A stretch of 64,000 bases of DNA from Candidatus Rifleibacteriota bacterium (GCA_012520995.1 JAAYNI010000043.1:1-64000), one strand, 5' to 3'. Shown: positions 1 to 10,036, counted from the stretch's first letter. Notes: generated by a model not told the origin, from the sequence alone. Numbers and translations: made by a program.

Positions 1-17
1 TAGCATCGAACATCAGC

Positions 18-130
18 ATCTGTCCTTAATCAGAGGCTAGGGCAAAAATTGTGATTATGCGGTAGCAGAATGCAATTTTTGCCCAATTTTGCCCTCATCT
101 GTGTGAATCTGTGTCCATCTGTGGATAGTT
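18..130. repeat. Structured dispersed intergenic repeat, copy 1
   Basis: About 110 nt here match, in reverse complement and at roughly 90 percent identity by eye, the spacer at 14185-14300. The element holds a perfect 12-bp inverted repeat (GGGCAAAAATTG at 40-51 and its complement at 73-84, 21-nt loop). It ends in the ATCTGTG...CTGTGGATAG module found in many other spacers of the window. No gene is visible between position 1 and the first CDS. Confidence 0.8.
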
Positions 131-158
131 TCTGTATTTTCGATGCTTTTTCATTCTC

Positions 159-187
159 TTGTTCTAGAGTGGAATTTGTCGTAAAAT
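159..187 (+). promoter_or_regulatory. Possible sigma70-type promoter of the M16/macroglobulin operon
   Basis: TTGTTC at 159-164, a 17-nt spacer and TAAAAT at 182-187, about 40 nt upstream of the first ATG. The match is moderate and there is no other support. Confidence 0.35.
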
Positions 188-234
188 GTAGGAAATACAT
201 ACTAGAAAAATACAAATAACTGAATGGAGACATC

Positions 235-1785
235 ATGAATAAAACAAGAATGCAGCTTTTATACAGGCTGTTTCTAATCCTATTTTTTACAGTTTCTCTC
301 AGCGTCTCATTTGCCGCTGATTCGACTTCAGGCTTTGAAAAAATCAAAGATTCCATTGTTGAGACAACTCTTGAAAATGGTTTGAAACTTATTATTCTTC
401 CCAGAAGAGAGGCTCCTGCGGTTTCAATGGTCACTTGGGTAAACGTCGGCGGTTCAGATGATCCCAAAGAGGCTACGGGTATTGCTCATATGTTTGAGCA
501 CATGGCATTTAAGGGTACCGATGATATAGGCACCACTGATCCTGAAGCAGAAAAAGCCGCTATGAAAAAAGAAGACATTCTTTTTGACGCAATCAGAAGA
601 GAAAAGGCTAAGGGCAGAAAGGCTGATCCTAGAGTAATTGAAGACCTGGAAAAAAAATTCCAAAAAGCGGTTGACGAGGCCTTTTCTTATGTCATTCCTA
701 ACCGCTTTTCTAATATTCTTGAGGAAGAAGGAGCTGAAGGTCTTAATGCTTATACTTCAAGAGACCAGACAGCCTATATAATGAGCATGCCTTCAAATAA
801 ACTTGAACTCTGGATTGCTATGGAGTCTGAAAGATTTTATAGACCCCGTTTGAGAGATATGTACAGAGAAAAGGTTGTTGTTTCAGAAGAAAGGCGTATG
901 ACAGTTGAAAACCGTCCTACAGGACGTCTTTATGAAGAATTTTTAAGTGCCGCTTATAAAGCTCATCCATACGGTCAGCCGATTGTGGGGCACATGTCTG
1001 ATATAGAAAACTACAACAGACATGATTCAGAGGCTTTTTATCGCAAGTATTATACGCCTGCAAACATGACTGTGGTAATAGTCGGCGATGCAGAGCCTGA
1101 AAAAACGATTGAACTGGTAAAAAAATACTGGCTTAGAATTCCGGCTGGAGAGGCTGCTAGAAGAATTACAACAGTAGAGCCTCCACAAACTGCAGAGCGC
1201 ACAGTGACCCTATATGACAAATCACAGCCTTACTGTATGATAGGATGGCATATCCCGGAAGGAACTCATGAAGACATTCCAGCGCTTGAAGCTATGACGG
1301 CGATTTTAGGGCAGGGGAGAACCTCAAGGCTTTATAAAAAGCTTGTATTGCAAGAAAAAATAGCTGTAGCAGCAGGAGCTTTTGCAGGTTTTCCTGGAAC
1401 TAAGTATCCTTCGCTTGCCGTTTCTGCTTTCTATCCGGCGCCTGGCAAGACCAATGTCGAATGCAGAGAACTGCTTTATGCCGAGATTGAACGCATGAAG
1501 ACTGAACCTGTTACGCAGGAAGAATTAGATAAAGTCAAAACCCGAGCTTCTGTTTCTTTTTTACGAGGGATCGAAAACGATCTGGACTTTGCCGAAGCGC
1601 TGGCTTCTTATCAGCAGCTTTGGGGCGATTGGCGTGAACTCTTCAACGAAACAGCCAGAATTGAAGCTGTAACACAAGAAGATATAATGCGTGTGGCTAA
1701 TAAATACTTCACTAGAGACAACCGCACTGTTGCGAGTATAGAAACAGAAGTTGCTGAAGTTTCTGAAGAAGGAGAATCAAAATGA
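235..1785 (+). CDS. Periplasmic M16 zinc metallopeptidase (active subunit)
   Basis: Insulinase/pitrilysin-family zinc peptidase of 516 residues with an N-terminal signal peptide (hydrophobic stretch to about residue 27), so probably periplasmic. The inverted zinc motif HxxEH is intact as H85-M-F-E88-H89. The third zinc ligand is likely E218 in the VVVSEERR segment, displaced by a charged helical insertion at about residues 98-150 that is common in bacterial M16 proteins. A GGAG ribosome site precedes the ATG. The stop overlaps the next gene by 4 nt; that gene encodes the catalytically empty partner, the usual two-chain M16 arrangement. Substrate unknown; the family degrades oligopeptides or processes exported proteins. 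Confidence 0.93.
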   Translation: MNKTRMQLLYRLFLILFFTVSLSVSFAADSTSGFEKIKDSIVETTLENGLKLIILPRREAPAVSMVTWVNVGGSDDPKEATGIAHMFEHMAFKGTDDIGTTDPEAEKAAMKKEDILFDAIRREKAKGRKADPRVIEDLEKKFQKAVDEAFSYVIPNRFSNILEEEGAEGLNAYTSRDQTAYIMSMPSNKLELWIAMESERFYRPRLRDMYREKVVVSEERRMTVENRPTGRLYEEFLSAAYKAHPYGQPIVGHMSDIENYNRHDSEAFYRKYYTPANMTVVIVGDAEPEKTIELVKKYWLRIPAGEAARRITTVEPPQTAERTVTLYDKSQPYCMIGWHIPEGTHEDIPALEAMTAILGQGRTSRLYKKLVLQEKIAVAAGAFAGFPGTKYPSLAVSAFYPAPGKTNVECRELLYAEIERMKTEPVTQEELDKVKTRASVSFLRGIENDLDFAEALASYQQLWGDWRELFNETARIEAVTQEDIMRVANKYFTRDNRTVASIETEVAEVSEEGESK

Positions 1786-3209
1786 GAAAAATTTTGACTG
1801 CTATAATCGCAATATTGGCTTTTTCGGTTTTTCCTCTTCAAGTTTCCGCTTTGGATTTGTCGTCTATAAAATTTCCGGAGCTTAGAGACCCTCATGTGCC
1901 TGAAGTCGAGAAGGTTGTTCTTCCGAACGGTCTCAGACTCTATATATTAGAAGATCATACTTTGCCGCTTTTCAGAGCTTCTGTAAGAGTTAACGGAGGT
2001 TCTTATCTTGAGTCGCCTGAGCAAATAGGTCTTTCAGATATTACAGCTGACTTGTTGCGAGAAGGCGGCACGGAAAAATGGAGCCCGGATGAACTTGACG
2101 AGCTGATAGAAAGCTGTGGAGCAAATTTTGAAACCTATGGCGATGTGATTTCTTGCGGCCTAAGCGTGAATATGCTGAGCCGCCAGACAGAATTGGCGGT
2201 TGAGTTGATGGCTGAGGTTTTAAGAAGGCCAGCACTTGATGACTCGCGCTTTGAACAGCTGATGTTGTCCTATAAGGCATCTATTGACAGACGCAACGAC
2301 AGCCCTGACAGAATAGGCAGCAGAGAGTTTTCAAAGCTGATTTACGGAGCAGACTCTGTTTATGCAAGACATATAGAATATGCCACTTTGGCAAATATAA
2401 ATACAGAAGAAATCAAAAAGTTCCACGAATTGCTCTACAGACCGGAAAATACACAAATTTCTCTTTATGGCGATTTTGATTCCGCAGAAATCAAAAAGCT
2501 TATAGAAAAATACTTCGGCGACTGGGAAAAGGGTGAAAAGCCTTTGCCTCCATTCCCTGAAGTTAAATATAAAGATGCCAAAAGGCTTGTGTTGATAGAT
2601 GTGCCTGGAGCGCAACAAACAAGTATTTATCTGGGGCACTTAGGCGGACGAAGAATGGAGCCCGACTATCCTCACAAAATTATAATGAACAATATTTTGG
2701 GCGTAGGATTCTCCTCCAGACTTTTCAATGAGATTAGAACCAAATCGGGGCTATGCTATAGTGTTTATGGAGTTTATGGTTCGAATTTCACTTACCCTGG
2801 AATCTTCTACAACTATACAGGCACTAGACCTGAAACAACTATTAAGGCTATAACCAAGATAATTGAAGAAATCCGCAAGATGCAGACAGAAAAGCCTACT
2901 GAAGCTGAACTTGAAACAGCCAAAAAACGATACTTAAATTCTTTTGTTTTTTATTTTACAGACAAAAAAGATACACTTGGCAGAGTGTTGTCATATGACT
3001 TGTTCGGTGTGCCTGCCGATTTCTTGGAGCAGACTCGTAAAGCTATAGAAGCGACAACAGCCGAAGATGTCCAAAAGGCTGCTTTGAAAAGTTTGAATCC
3101 TGATATGCTTCGCATACTTGTAGTTGGCGATAAATCAAAATTCCCGCAACCGCTTGAGACTTTGAACTATGCGCCTGTTGAAGAGCTGGATGTTACTATA
3201 AAGAAGTAA
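1782..3209 (+). CDS. M16-family peptidase homologue lacking the zinc motif
   Basis: 475-residue secreted M16 protein (signal peptide about residues 1-23). The region equivalent to HxxEH reads GLSDITADLLREGG, so zinc ligands are absent. The C-terminal half keeps the substrate-binding Arg/Tyr block (GFSSRLFNEIRTKSGLCYSVYG region, starting near nt 2704), as in non-catalytic partner subunits. ATGA overlap with the upstream active M16 gene implies translational coupling and a heterodimer. The pairing follows family precedent; dimer formation is inference. Confidence 0.92.
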   Translation: MRKILTAIIAILAFSVFPLQVSALDLSSIKFPELRDPHVPEVEKVVLPNGLRLYILEDHTLPLFRASVRVNGGSYLESPEQIGLSDITADLLREGGTEKWSPDELDELIESCGANFETYGDVISCGLSVNMLSRQTELAVELMAEVLRRPALDDSRFEQLMLSYKASIDRRNDSPDRIGSREFSKLIYGADSVYARHIEYATLANINTEEIKKFHELLYRPENTQISLYGDFDSAEIKKLIEKYFGDWEKGEKPLPPFPEVKYKDAKRLVLIDVPGAQQTSIYLGHLGGRRMEPDYPHKIIMNNILGVGFSSRLFNEIRTKSGLCYSVYGVYGSNFTYPGIFYNYTGTRPETTIKAITKIIEEIRKMQTEKPTEAELETAKKRYLNSFVFYFTDKKDTLGRVLSYDLFGVPADFLEQTRKAIEATTAEDVQKAALKSLNPDMLRILVVGDKSKFPQPLETLNYAPVEELDVTIKK

Positions 3210-3234
3210 TGAAAAATAGAGGAGAGAGGCTTAT

Positions 3235-6200
3235 ATGCGTATGATGTTTCGTATATTTTTTGTTTTAATCTTGATTACGCTTTGTTTTAACGGCAAATCT
3301 TTTGCCGCGTCTAGAAGCGCGCTTTGGAAAGATGTGGACAAAGCGGAAAACGATCGCTTGCCAGCTACCGCTGTTAAACTGTTGGAGCAGATCCGACAAG
3401 ATGCTGTGAGAAACTCTAATCACAGTGAAGCCGCAGAAGCTTTGGTTAAAAAGATTGCAAAAGAATGCAAAATTGAAGGAAGCAAACCTGAAGAAGCTAT
3501 TTATCGCTTACAAAAGGCTATTCCTGAAGCATCCAAAGAACTTAAGCCTCTCTTGACACTGATTTTGGCAAAATGGTATCGCATGTTTTACTCGGCAAAT
3601 CAATACAGATTTTCCGGCAGAACAGCTACAGCTGATTTGGAAACTGATGACATCATGAGCTGGGATTTGCCGAAGCTCTTGGGGCATATAGCTTCGCTTT
3701 ATGACGGCTTGTTGACACATGAGAAATATTTGCGTTCTGTGCCTCTTTCTGAGTTTTCTAACTTTATAACAGAAGGCAATCAGCCAAAAGAGCTGGTTCC
3801 CAATCTCTATGAGTTTTTGATTGCTGATGCGTTGTCTTTTTATGAAATGCCTACATATGCTGTTTCGGAGGGACAAGATGCCTTTGAAATCGCAGCCTCT
3901 TCTCCAATACTTGATCCTTTAAACGCATTTCTTGCTTGGACACCCGAAACTACTGTTCCTGATTCTCCTCTTTACAAATCTCTTAAGCTTTATCAAAAGC
4001 TTTTGAAATGTAATATAGAAGACGGCAATGAAAAAGCGTTGGCTGAAAATGACCTGAAGCGTTTTGCTTTTGCGCAAAACAATGCCTCTGCAGAAAACTT
4101 GAAAGAGCGCTCGGTAGATTGGCTTAAGCAATACATGGAGTCTCAGTCAGATCGTAATTATAAAGCCAGAGGCGCTCTTGAACTTTCCAAATACTATAGA
4201 ACCGAGTTTCAAGACTTGGTTTCGGCATTAAAGTATGCTCAAATGGCTACAGACAATGCAACAGATTTCAATATTTTGTCTGAAGCTGCGAATATCAGAT
4301 CAGAGATTACTGCTCCTTCTTTCCGCATCACCACAGAAACTTCAGTTGTGTCTGGCATTTCTCAGATGCGTATTACCCATAAAAATATCAATAAGCTTTA
4401 TTTCAGAGTTATTCGCAGAGATTTCATGGAGCATGTGGAGTCCTCTTATTCTATTAACTCGGTTGACGACAGGACTGTAAAAGATCTGTTGGTCAGACAG
4501 GATTATTACAAATCTTGGAGCTTGAATTTGAAGGCTTCTGAAGATTACAAGGAACAAGATCTTTATCAGGAACTGCCGGAATTGCGCACTGGATTTTATT
4601 ATTTGATTGCCAGTCTCAAAGAAGACTTTTCTGAGAGAAATAATATAGTTTCAGCTGTTCCTGTGAATATCACAAATCTGATGATTTCTGTCGAATTTTT
4701 GGGGAATTCGCCTAAAATATTTGTTAATGATGCTATCTCCGGAAAGCCTCTGAAGGGTATTTCAATAAATTGTTATGAATATTCTCGCGGTTATGGTTCT
4801 TCTTCACCTCTGGGCTCCAGAGTGACAGTTTTAACCAACTCTGACGGATATAGCAATTTGCCTTCTAACTTGAGCGATTCCAAGCGATTTTTGCTTGTAG
4901 CTTCTTCCGGCAGTGATATGGCTTACTACAGTGATATCCATTATTCCAGCTATTATCGCGGAAGGGAAACATCTGAAGCTCATTTCTTTACTGACCGCTC
5001 TATTTATAGGCCATTGCAAGACGTTTTCTTTAAAGCTGTTTGTTCATACAGTGATCATGCGAACAGAAAATATGAAGTAATTCCTAATTTGCCTGTTACT
5101 GTTACTTTGAGAGATCCCAATGGAGAAGTTGTTTCCAGTATGGAGCTTAGAACTAACAGCTTCGGCTCTGTGAATGGCAAGTTTACTTTGCCTGCAGGCA
5201 GAATTACAGGCAGGTATTCACTGTGTCTGGAGGGGAAAGGCGACAGAATAAGGAGCAGAAAGTATTTCTCAGTTGAGGAATATAAGCGCCCCAAGTTCTA
5301 TGTTGAGCTTGATGAACCTGAGGGCTCTTGGGCTTTGGGTGATTGTTTGACAGTAAAAGGCAAGGCAGTTGCTTACTCAGGTTCTTTTGTATCTGATGCG
5401 ACAGTAGTCTACAGAGTGAAAAGAATCGCAAGGATGCCTTTCTGGTGCTGGTGGTTTATGCCTCCTGAAATAAAGGAAATTGCTCACGGAACAGCCAAAA
5501 CAGATAAAGACGGAAACTTCGAAGTAATCTTTACAGCTGTTCCTGACAAGCTTGTTCCTGAAGAATATGACCCGATTTTCCGATATGTTCTTGAGGCTGA
5601 TGTTTCTGACACTACAGGCGAAACTAGGAGTGACAGCATTTGTGTGCCAGTAGGCTATAAAAACGCTGAGATTGCGTTGAGCAAACCTTCGCAAATGGAA
5701 GCTCGCAAAGATATGTCCTTCGGAGTGAACCTTGCCAATCTTTCGGGCAAGTCCTTGACCGGACAAATTAAGGTAAAGGTTTTTTCGCTGTTGAAGCCAT
5801 CCAAGACACCGAGACAAAATCCGCTTTATACAAGAAGCCGATATTTTGCTCTTAAAGACCAAAAACTGCCTGATTTTTCATCTTATAATCCAGGCGAGAA
5901 GTATGCTGATTATGATTATGAAGCAGCTACAGACATCAGACAATGGAAAAACGGAGATTTAAAGCAAGAATTCAATCTGGAAGTTTCAGGGCAGGCAGAG
6001 TTTTTCAGACTTAACTTGCCTGAGGGAGCTTACAGAATAGTGGCTGAGTCTACTGATTCAGCTGGCAAACAGGTTTTACATGCCGAAGAGTTTGAGCTTG
6101 TGGATTCATCATCAGACAAATTTACCCTTGCTAAGCCTTTTGTCTTAGCACATTTGGATTTGCCTGCTCAGCCTGGTGATATTTATAGAGGCTATTGGGC

Positions 6201-9200
6201 TACCGGTTATGATTCGGGGCCTGCTTATATTACTATCACTCACCGCAACAAAATAGTGAAATCCTATTGGACTGATTCCAGCAAAAATAAGCATTTTATC
6301 ACTTTGCCGGTTACAGAAGATATGCGTGGCGGTTTTTATGTTTCGGCTTTCCAAGTAAAGGAAAACGTAGTTTATTCAGAAAACCTCTTTGTGCCTTTTT
6401 CCTGGACAAACAAAGATCTGTCGCTCAAGTTCATTACTATGAACTCAAAGTTGGAGCCTGCGCAAAAATATAAGTGGATTGTTGAAGTTAAAGGCGAAAA
6501 TGCGGCAGCAGTTGCAGCTGAAATGGTAGCCACTATGTATGACGCTTCCCTTGATGCTTTCGATACATCGGGCAAATACACTAAGATTTTCTACTTCCAG
6601 AGTGATGCTACCAGTTTGCGTCTTGGAAGTTCCTGCTCTTCGAATGATTTAAAAAACATAGTTTACTTGAGACCTGACAGGAAAAGTATTCTGAGCAGAG
6701 TTTTCCCTGCCTTTAAAGACGATGTCTTTGGAGGAATAGTTTATGGCTTTGGCGGAAGAAGATTGCAAAGAGGCATGGTTTATTCAAACGCTCCAAGAAT
6801 GGCGGTGAGCAAGTCTATGGAGCTGGATTCTATCGGTGATGACATGGTTATGTCAGAAATGGCTGCTGCGCCGATGTCTCTTAGATCTGGAGCCATGTTG
6901 GATTCAGGTTCCGATGAAAATGTCAAAGAAGCTGAATCAGAAGAAGCGACTGTTCCGGCAGCAGATTTGCAAAATATCCAAGCCAGAGGCGATCTCAAAG
7001 AGACGGCTTTCTTTAAGCCTGTATTGCTTACTGACAGAGAGGGCAAGATAACTATTGAGTTTGAAATGCCTGAAACTTTGACTCAGTGGAATTTCATGGG
7101 GTTTGCTCATACAGTTGACTTGCAATCAGGCAATTTGTTTGCTTCAGCCGTAAGCCAGAAGGATATAATGATAGAGCCTCTTACTCCTCGCTTTATGCGC
7201 GAAGGCGACAGACTCACTCTGACTGCGAAGGTTACTAACCTCACCTCGGAAACCCAGAACGGTTCTGCGATGCTTGATTTCTTTGACAGTGAAACAGATG
7301 CTTCTATCAACGGAGAATTTGGTCTTAAGAAGAATGTTATAAACTTTTCTTTGGAACCTTCCAGCTCAAAAACTGTTTCTTGGGATGTGAATATTTCGAG
7401 ACTTCCTTCGATTGTTAAATACAGATATGTTGCCGGCACTGGCGCAAAATCTGACGGTGAAGAAGGTTTAATCAATATACTTACTCCCAGAAAGTTGGTT
7501 ATTGAATCTTTGCCTCTCTATGTAAACAGCAAGAGCACCAAAAACTTCAACTTTGATAAGCTGGCTGCTTCGGCATCTTCAAAAACATTGAAAAACTTGA
7601 TGCTTACAGCGGAGATGTCTTCTAATCCGGCTTGGTATGCAGTTCAGGCTTTGCCTTCTATCGATGAATTGAGATATGAGACTTCCGATAGTCTTTTCAT
7701 CAAATATTACACTAACCTGTTGGCTGCCCATATAGTCAATTCTGACAGCCGTATTGAACAGGTTTTCAATAAGTGGAAACTGGAGGCTGAACAAGGCGGA
7801 ACTGCTTTGATGTCAGCTTTAGATAAAAATCCGCATCTCAAACTAAATGCTTTATCAGAAACTCCATGGGTGGCAGAAGCTAAGAGCGAAAGAGAGCAAA
7901 AGGCGAGAATAGCTGAACTCTTTGATAAGGTTAAAATTCAGGAAAGAACAGTATCTACGCTTGATGCTCTCAGAAAGCTTCAAGATTCCAGCGGCGCTTT
8001 CCCTTGGTGCCCATGCGGCAGACCTTCTTTCTTTATTTCCGCATATATCTTTGCCGGTTTTGCAAAGCTGGATTACTTAGGTATATCTGTGCCTAATGAT
8101 ATGGTTGTTAAACTGGCTTCTTATCTGGATAGCGAGATGGTGAAGTCGCATGAAGATTATTTGAAGCTGACTAAGGATGGAACTGAGCCGACAATATCCT
8201 TTATGCACGCTTTCTATCTCTACTCCAGAAGCCATCTTCTCAAGAAAGCGCCATTCGGAAACTCTGATAGCAGAAATGCTTACAATTATTTCTTTAATAA
8301 AGCCAAAGAAGAGTGGAAAAAACTTGGCTCCAGAATGTCGCAGGCTCACATAGCCTTGGCTATGGAGATTTCAGGTGAGCAGAGAATCGCTGAAAGTATA
8401 GCCAAAAGTCTTAAAGAAAGAAGTGTAACCAATGACGAAATGGGACGCTTCTGGCGAGATACAGAGCTTTCCTACTGGTGGTACAGAGCTCCAATAGAAA
8501 CTCAGGCTTTAATGATTGAAGTTTTCGCGAGAGTCACTAAGGACACTAAAGCTGTTGAGGAGTGCCAAGTTTGGCTTCTCAAACAAAAGCAGACCCAGAT
8601 GTGGTACAGCGGCAAGGCTACTGCTGACGCTGTTTATGCTTTCCTGCTCCAAGGAAATGATTGGCTTGTTTCTGACAATCTGACTGTTATGAAACTTGGA
8701 AATATGGATATAACTCCTGCAAAACATGAGGCAGAGTCAGGCACAGGCTATTACATGCAAGTATTCAGAACTTCAGAAATATCTCCTTCTATGGCTGAAA
8801 TAACTGTAACTAAGCCTGATAAAGGTATATCTTGGGGCGCTGTTCATTGGCAGTATCTTGAAGATATAGACAAGATAACTCCTCATAACACCGGTTTACA
8901 GCTGAAGAAGACTATCTATGTCAAGAAAGACACCAAAAAAGGTCAGGTATTGACTCCTTATCAGGGCAATTTATCAGTTGGCGATCTTTTAACGGTAAGA
9001 GTTGAGCTCAAAGCCGACCGCGACATGGAGTTTGTGTTGCTCAAAGACCAGCGCGGAAGCGGTTTGGAACCAGTCAGCGTGCTTTCGAGATATAAGTATC
9101 AGGACGGCCTTTTATATTATGAATCCGCTAAGGATACAGGCACTGATTTCTTTATAGAATACTTGCCCAAGGGCACTTATGTGTTCGAATATGATCTGCG

Positions 9201-9306
9201 TGTACAGCTTGCGGGTTCCTATCAGTCCGGCATAGCGGAAATACAGTGTATGTATGCTCCCGAGTTCAATGCTCATTCTGGCAGCGTGCTTCTGAAAGTT
9301 AAATAA
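3235..9306 (+). CDS. Bacterial alpha-2-macroglobulin family protein, thioester lost
   Basis: 2023-residue secreted protein (signal peptide about residues 1-25; GAGGAGAG ribosome site). Visible blocks: an alpha-helical N-terminal region, an MG2-like segment around residue 590 (HFFTDRSIYRPLQDVFFK), a bait-region-like Met/Ala/Ser-rich stretch near residues 1180-1250, the A2M block at about 1255-1340 (ETAFFKPVLLTDREGKITIE, LTQWNFMG), and a terpenoid-cyclase-like TED domain to about 1780. Where family members carry the C-x-E-Q thioester, this protein reads Y1481-E-T1483-S-D-S1486, so Cys and Gln are both gone while the flanking IKYYTN...AAHIVNSD block is conserved. No penicillin-binding protein 1C partner is near. 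It sits 25 nt after two M16 genes. Likely a periplasmic protease trap or surface protein working without covalent capture. Confidence 0.93.
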   Translation: MRMMFRIFFVLILITLCFNGKSFAASRSALWKDVDKAENDRLPATAVKLLEQIRQDAVRNSNHSEAAEALVKKIAKECKIEGSKPEEAIYRLQKAIPEASKELKPLLTLILAKWYRMFYSANQYRFSGRTATADLETDDIMSWDLPKLLGHIASLYDGLLTHEKYLRSVPLSEFSNFITEGNQPKELVPNLYEFLIADALSFYEMPTYAVSEGQDAFEIAASSPILDPLNAFLAWTPETTVPDSPLYKSLKLYQKLLKCNIEDGNEKALAENDLKRFAFAQNNASAENLKERSVDWLKQYMESQSDRNYKARGALELSKYYRTEFQDLVSALKYAQMATDNATDFNILSEAANIRSEITAPSFRITTETSVVSGISQMRITHKNINKLYFRVIRRDFMEHVESSYSINSVDDRTVKDLLVRQDYYKSWSLNLKASEDYKEQDLYQELPELRTGFYYLIASLKEDFSERNNIVSAVPVNITNLMISVEFLGNSPKIFVNDAISGKPLKGISINCYEYSRGYGSSSPLGSRVTVLTNSDGYSNLPSNLSDSKRFLLVASSGSDMAYYSDIHYSSYYRGRETSEAHFFTDRSIYRPLQDVFFKAVCSYSDHANRKYEVIPNLPVTVTLRDPNGEVVSSMELRTNSFGSVNGKFTLPAGRITGRYSLCLEGKGDRIRSRKYFSVEEYKRPKFYVELDEPEGSWALGDCLTVKGKAVAYSGSFVSDATVVYRVKRIARMPFWCWWFMPPEIKEIAHGTAKTDKDGNFEVIFTAVPDKLVPEEYDPIFRYVLEADVSDTTGETRSDSICVPVGYKNAEIALSKPSQMEARKDMSFGVNLANLSGKSLTGQIKVKVFSLLKPSKTPRQNPLYTRSRYFALKDQKLPDFSSYNPGEKYADYDYEAATDIRQWKNGDLKQEFNLEVSGQAEFFRLNLPEGAYRIVAESTDSAGKQVLHAEEFELVDSSSDKFTLAKPFVLAHLDLPAQPGDIYRGYWATGYDSGPAYITITHRNKIVKSYWTDSSKNKHFITLPVTEDMRGGFYVSAFQVKENVVYSENLFVPFSWTNKDLSLKFITMNSKLEPAQKYKWIVEVKGENAAAVAAEMVATMYDASLDAFDTSGKYTKIFYFQSDATSLRLGSSCSSNDLKNIVYLRPDRKSILSRVFPAFKDDVFGGIVYGFGGRRLQRGMVYSNAPRMAVSKSMELDSIGDDMVMSEMAAAPMSLRSGAMLDSGSDENVKEAESEEATVPAADLQNIQARGDLKETAFFKPVLLTDREGKITIEFEMPETLTQWNFMGFAHTVDLQSGNLFASAVSQKDIMIEPLTPRFMREGDRLTLTAKVTNLTSETQNGSAMLDFFDSETDASINGEFGLKKNVINFSLEPSSSKTVSWDVNISRLPSIVKYRYVAGTGAKSDGEEGLINILTPRKLVIESLPLYVNSKSTKNFNFDKLAASASSKTLKNLMLTAEMSSNPAWYAVQALPSIDELRYETSDSLFIKYYTNLLAAHIVNSDSRIEQVFNKWKLEAEQGGTALMSALDKNPHLKLNALSETPWVAEAKSEREQKARIAELFDKVKIQERTVSTLDALRKLQDSSGAFPWCPCGRPSFFISAYIFAGFAKLDYLGISVPNDMVVKLASYLDSEMVKSHEDYLKLTKDGTEPTISFMHAFYLYSRSHLLKKAPFGNSDSRNAYNYFFNKAKEEWKKLGSRMSQAHIALAMEISGEQRIAESIAKSLKERSVTNDEMGRFWRDTELSYWWYRAPIETQALMIEVFARVTKDTKAVEECQVWLLKQKQTQMWYSGKATADAVYAFLLQGNDWLVSDNLTVMKLGNMDITPAKHEAESGTGYYMQVFRTSEISPSMAEITVTKPDKGISWGAVHWQYLEDIDKITPHNTGLQLKKTIYVKKDTKKGQVLTPYQGNLSVGDLLTVRVELKADRDMEFVLLKDQRGSGLEPVSVLSRYKYQDGLLYYESAKDTGTDFFIEYLPKGTYVFEYDLRVQLAGSYQSGIAEIQCMYAPEFNAHSGSVLLKVK

Positions 9307-9637
9307 AAAAACAGTGGGTAGTGGTTGGTGGATCGTGGACAGTGGAATTGTTTAGAACTCAATTACTGAACTGGCAACTGCTTTGAGATGCTGTTAAACA
9401 GCCGAAACACTTGAATTTCAATAAGGGATAAAAATATATACTTGAAAGGCATAAACCGAAGAGAAAATCCCCTGGGAAAAATAAAGTTCTTGCCCTTTAT
9501 CGGTTTGTTTGTCCTTTCTATTCCCTACACCCTTGGAGTTTCGCTACTTGCCACACATCACTTGGCACTGATTTTTAAGCTAGCTTAAAAATCCTATCTG
9601 TGTAATCTGTGGATAGTATTTTTTTTGAGGAGGCAAA
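9307..9637. repeat. Repeat-bearing spacer upstream of the YjbQ gene
   Basis: 331 nt without a gene. It begins with a GTGGGTAGTGGTTGGTGG-type tract (9311-9343). It holds a small ATAAAG/CTTTAT hairpin near 9480-9502 and a perfect 24-nt palindrome at 9570-9593 (GATTTTTAAGCT plus its complement). It ends in the ATCTGTGTAATCTGTGGATA module (9596-9615), which lies within 25 nt of the next ribosome site. The middle part (9345-9540) shows nothing else I can name. Confidence 0.8.
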
Positions 9638-10033
9638 ATGATATTTGAATATTCAGTAAAAACAGACAGAGCTCAGCAGCTTGTGGATGTTACGGCTAAG
9701 GTTGCAGATGCTGTGAAAAAATCAGGAAAGAAAGAGGCTCACGTCTTGATTTCTGTGCCTCATACAACCTGTGCTATGACAATAAACGAAAACTGCGATC
9801 CTGCTGTGCCTTCGGATCTGCTAAGACGTCTGGAAAAGATTGTTCCTGTGCATGATCCTGAAGACAGACATGCTGAAGGCAACAGTGCTGCTCATCTTAA
9901 GTCGTCGCTAGTCGGTTTTTCGGTAATGATGCCTGTTAGCGATGGTGGTCTGTTGCTTGGAACTTGGCAGGGGATATATTTGTGCGAATTTGATGGTCCG
10001 CGTACCCGCCGGCTTGTTGTAAGCATAATTTAA
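9638..10033 (+). CDS. yjbQ: YjbQ-family protein (UPF0047)
   Basis: 131-residue single-domain cytoplasmic protein. Family motifs are VPHTTCAMTINEN near residues 46-58, the HDPEDRHAEGNSAAHLKSSL block near 77-96, and a C-terminal GTWQGIYLCEFDGPRTR segment. Length matches the family. YjbQ proteins are annotated as secondary thiamine-phosphate synthases because some rescue thiE mutants; the true cellular role is unsettled. A strong GAGGAGG ribosome site lies directly downstream of a dispersed repeat module. It is flanked by repeat spacers on both sides, so probably monocistronic. Confidence 0.93.
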   Translation: MIFEYSVKTDRAQQLVDVTAKVADAVKKSGKKEAHVLISVPHTTCAMTINENCDPAVPSDLLRRLEKIVPVHDPEDRHAEGNSAAHLKSSLVGFSVMMPVSDGGLLLGTWQGIYLCEFDGPRTRRLVVSII

Positions 10034-10036
10034 AAC

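Noticed and set aside
30-467. Minus-strand 145-codon frame over the start of the M16 gene
   Set aside because: Runs through the repeat and antisense to the signal-peptide region; no ribosome site or family features.
1782-3209. Second M16 gene as active protease
   Set aside because: HxxEH zinc motif missing; only the Arg/Tyr partner motif is present.
3235-9306. Macroglobulin as pseudogene because the thioester is absent
   Set aside because: One intact 2023-codon frame with conserved flanking domains; loss of thioester is a substitution, not decay.
9400-9540. Thiamine riboswitch before the YjbQ gene
   Set aside because: Only a small ATAAAG/CTTTAT hairpin is seen; THI-box conserved segments are not present.
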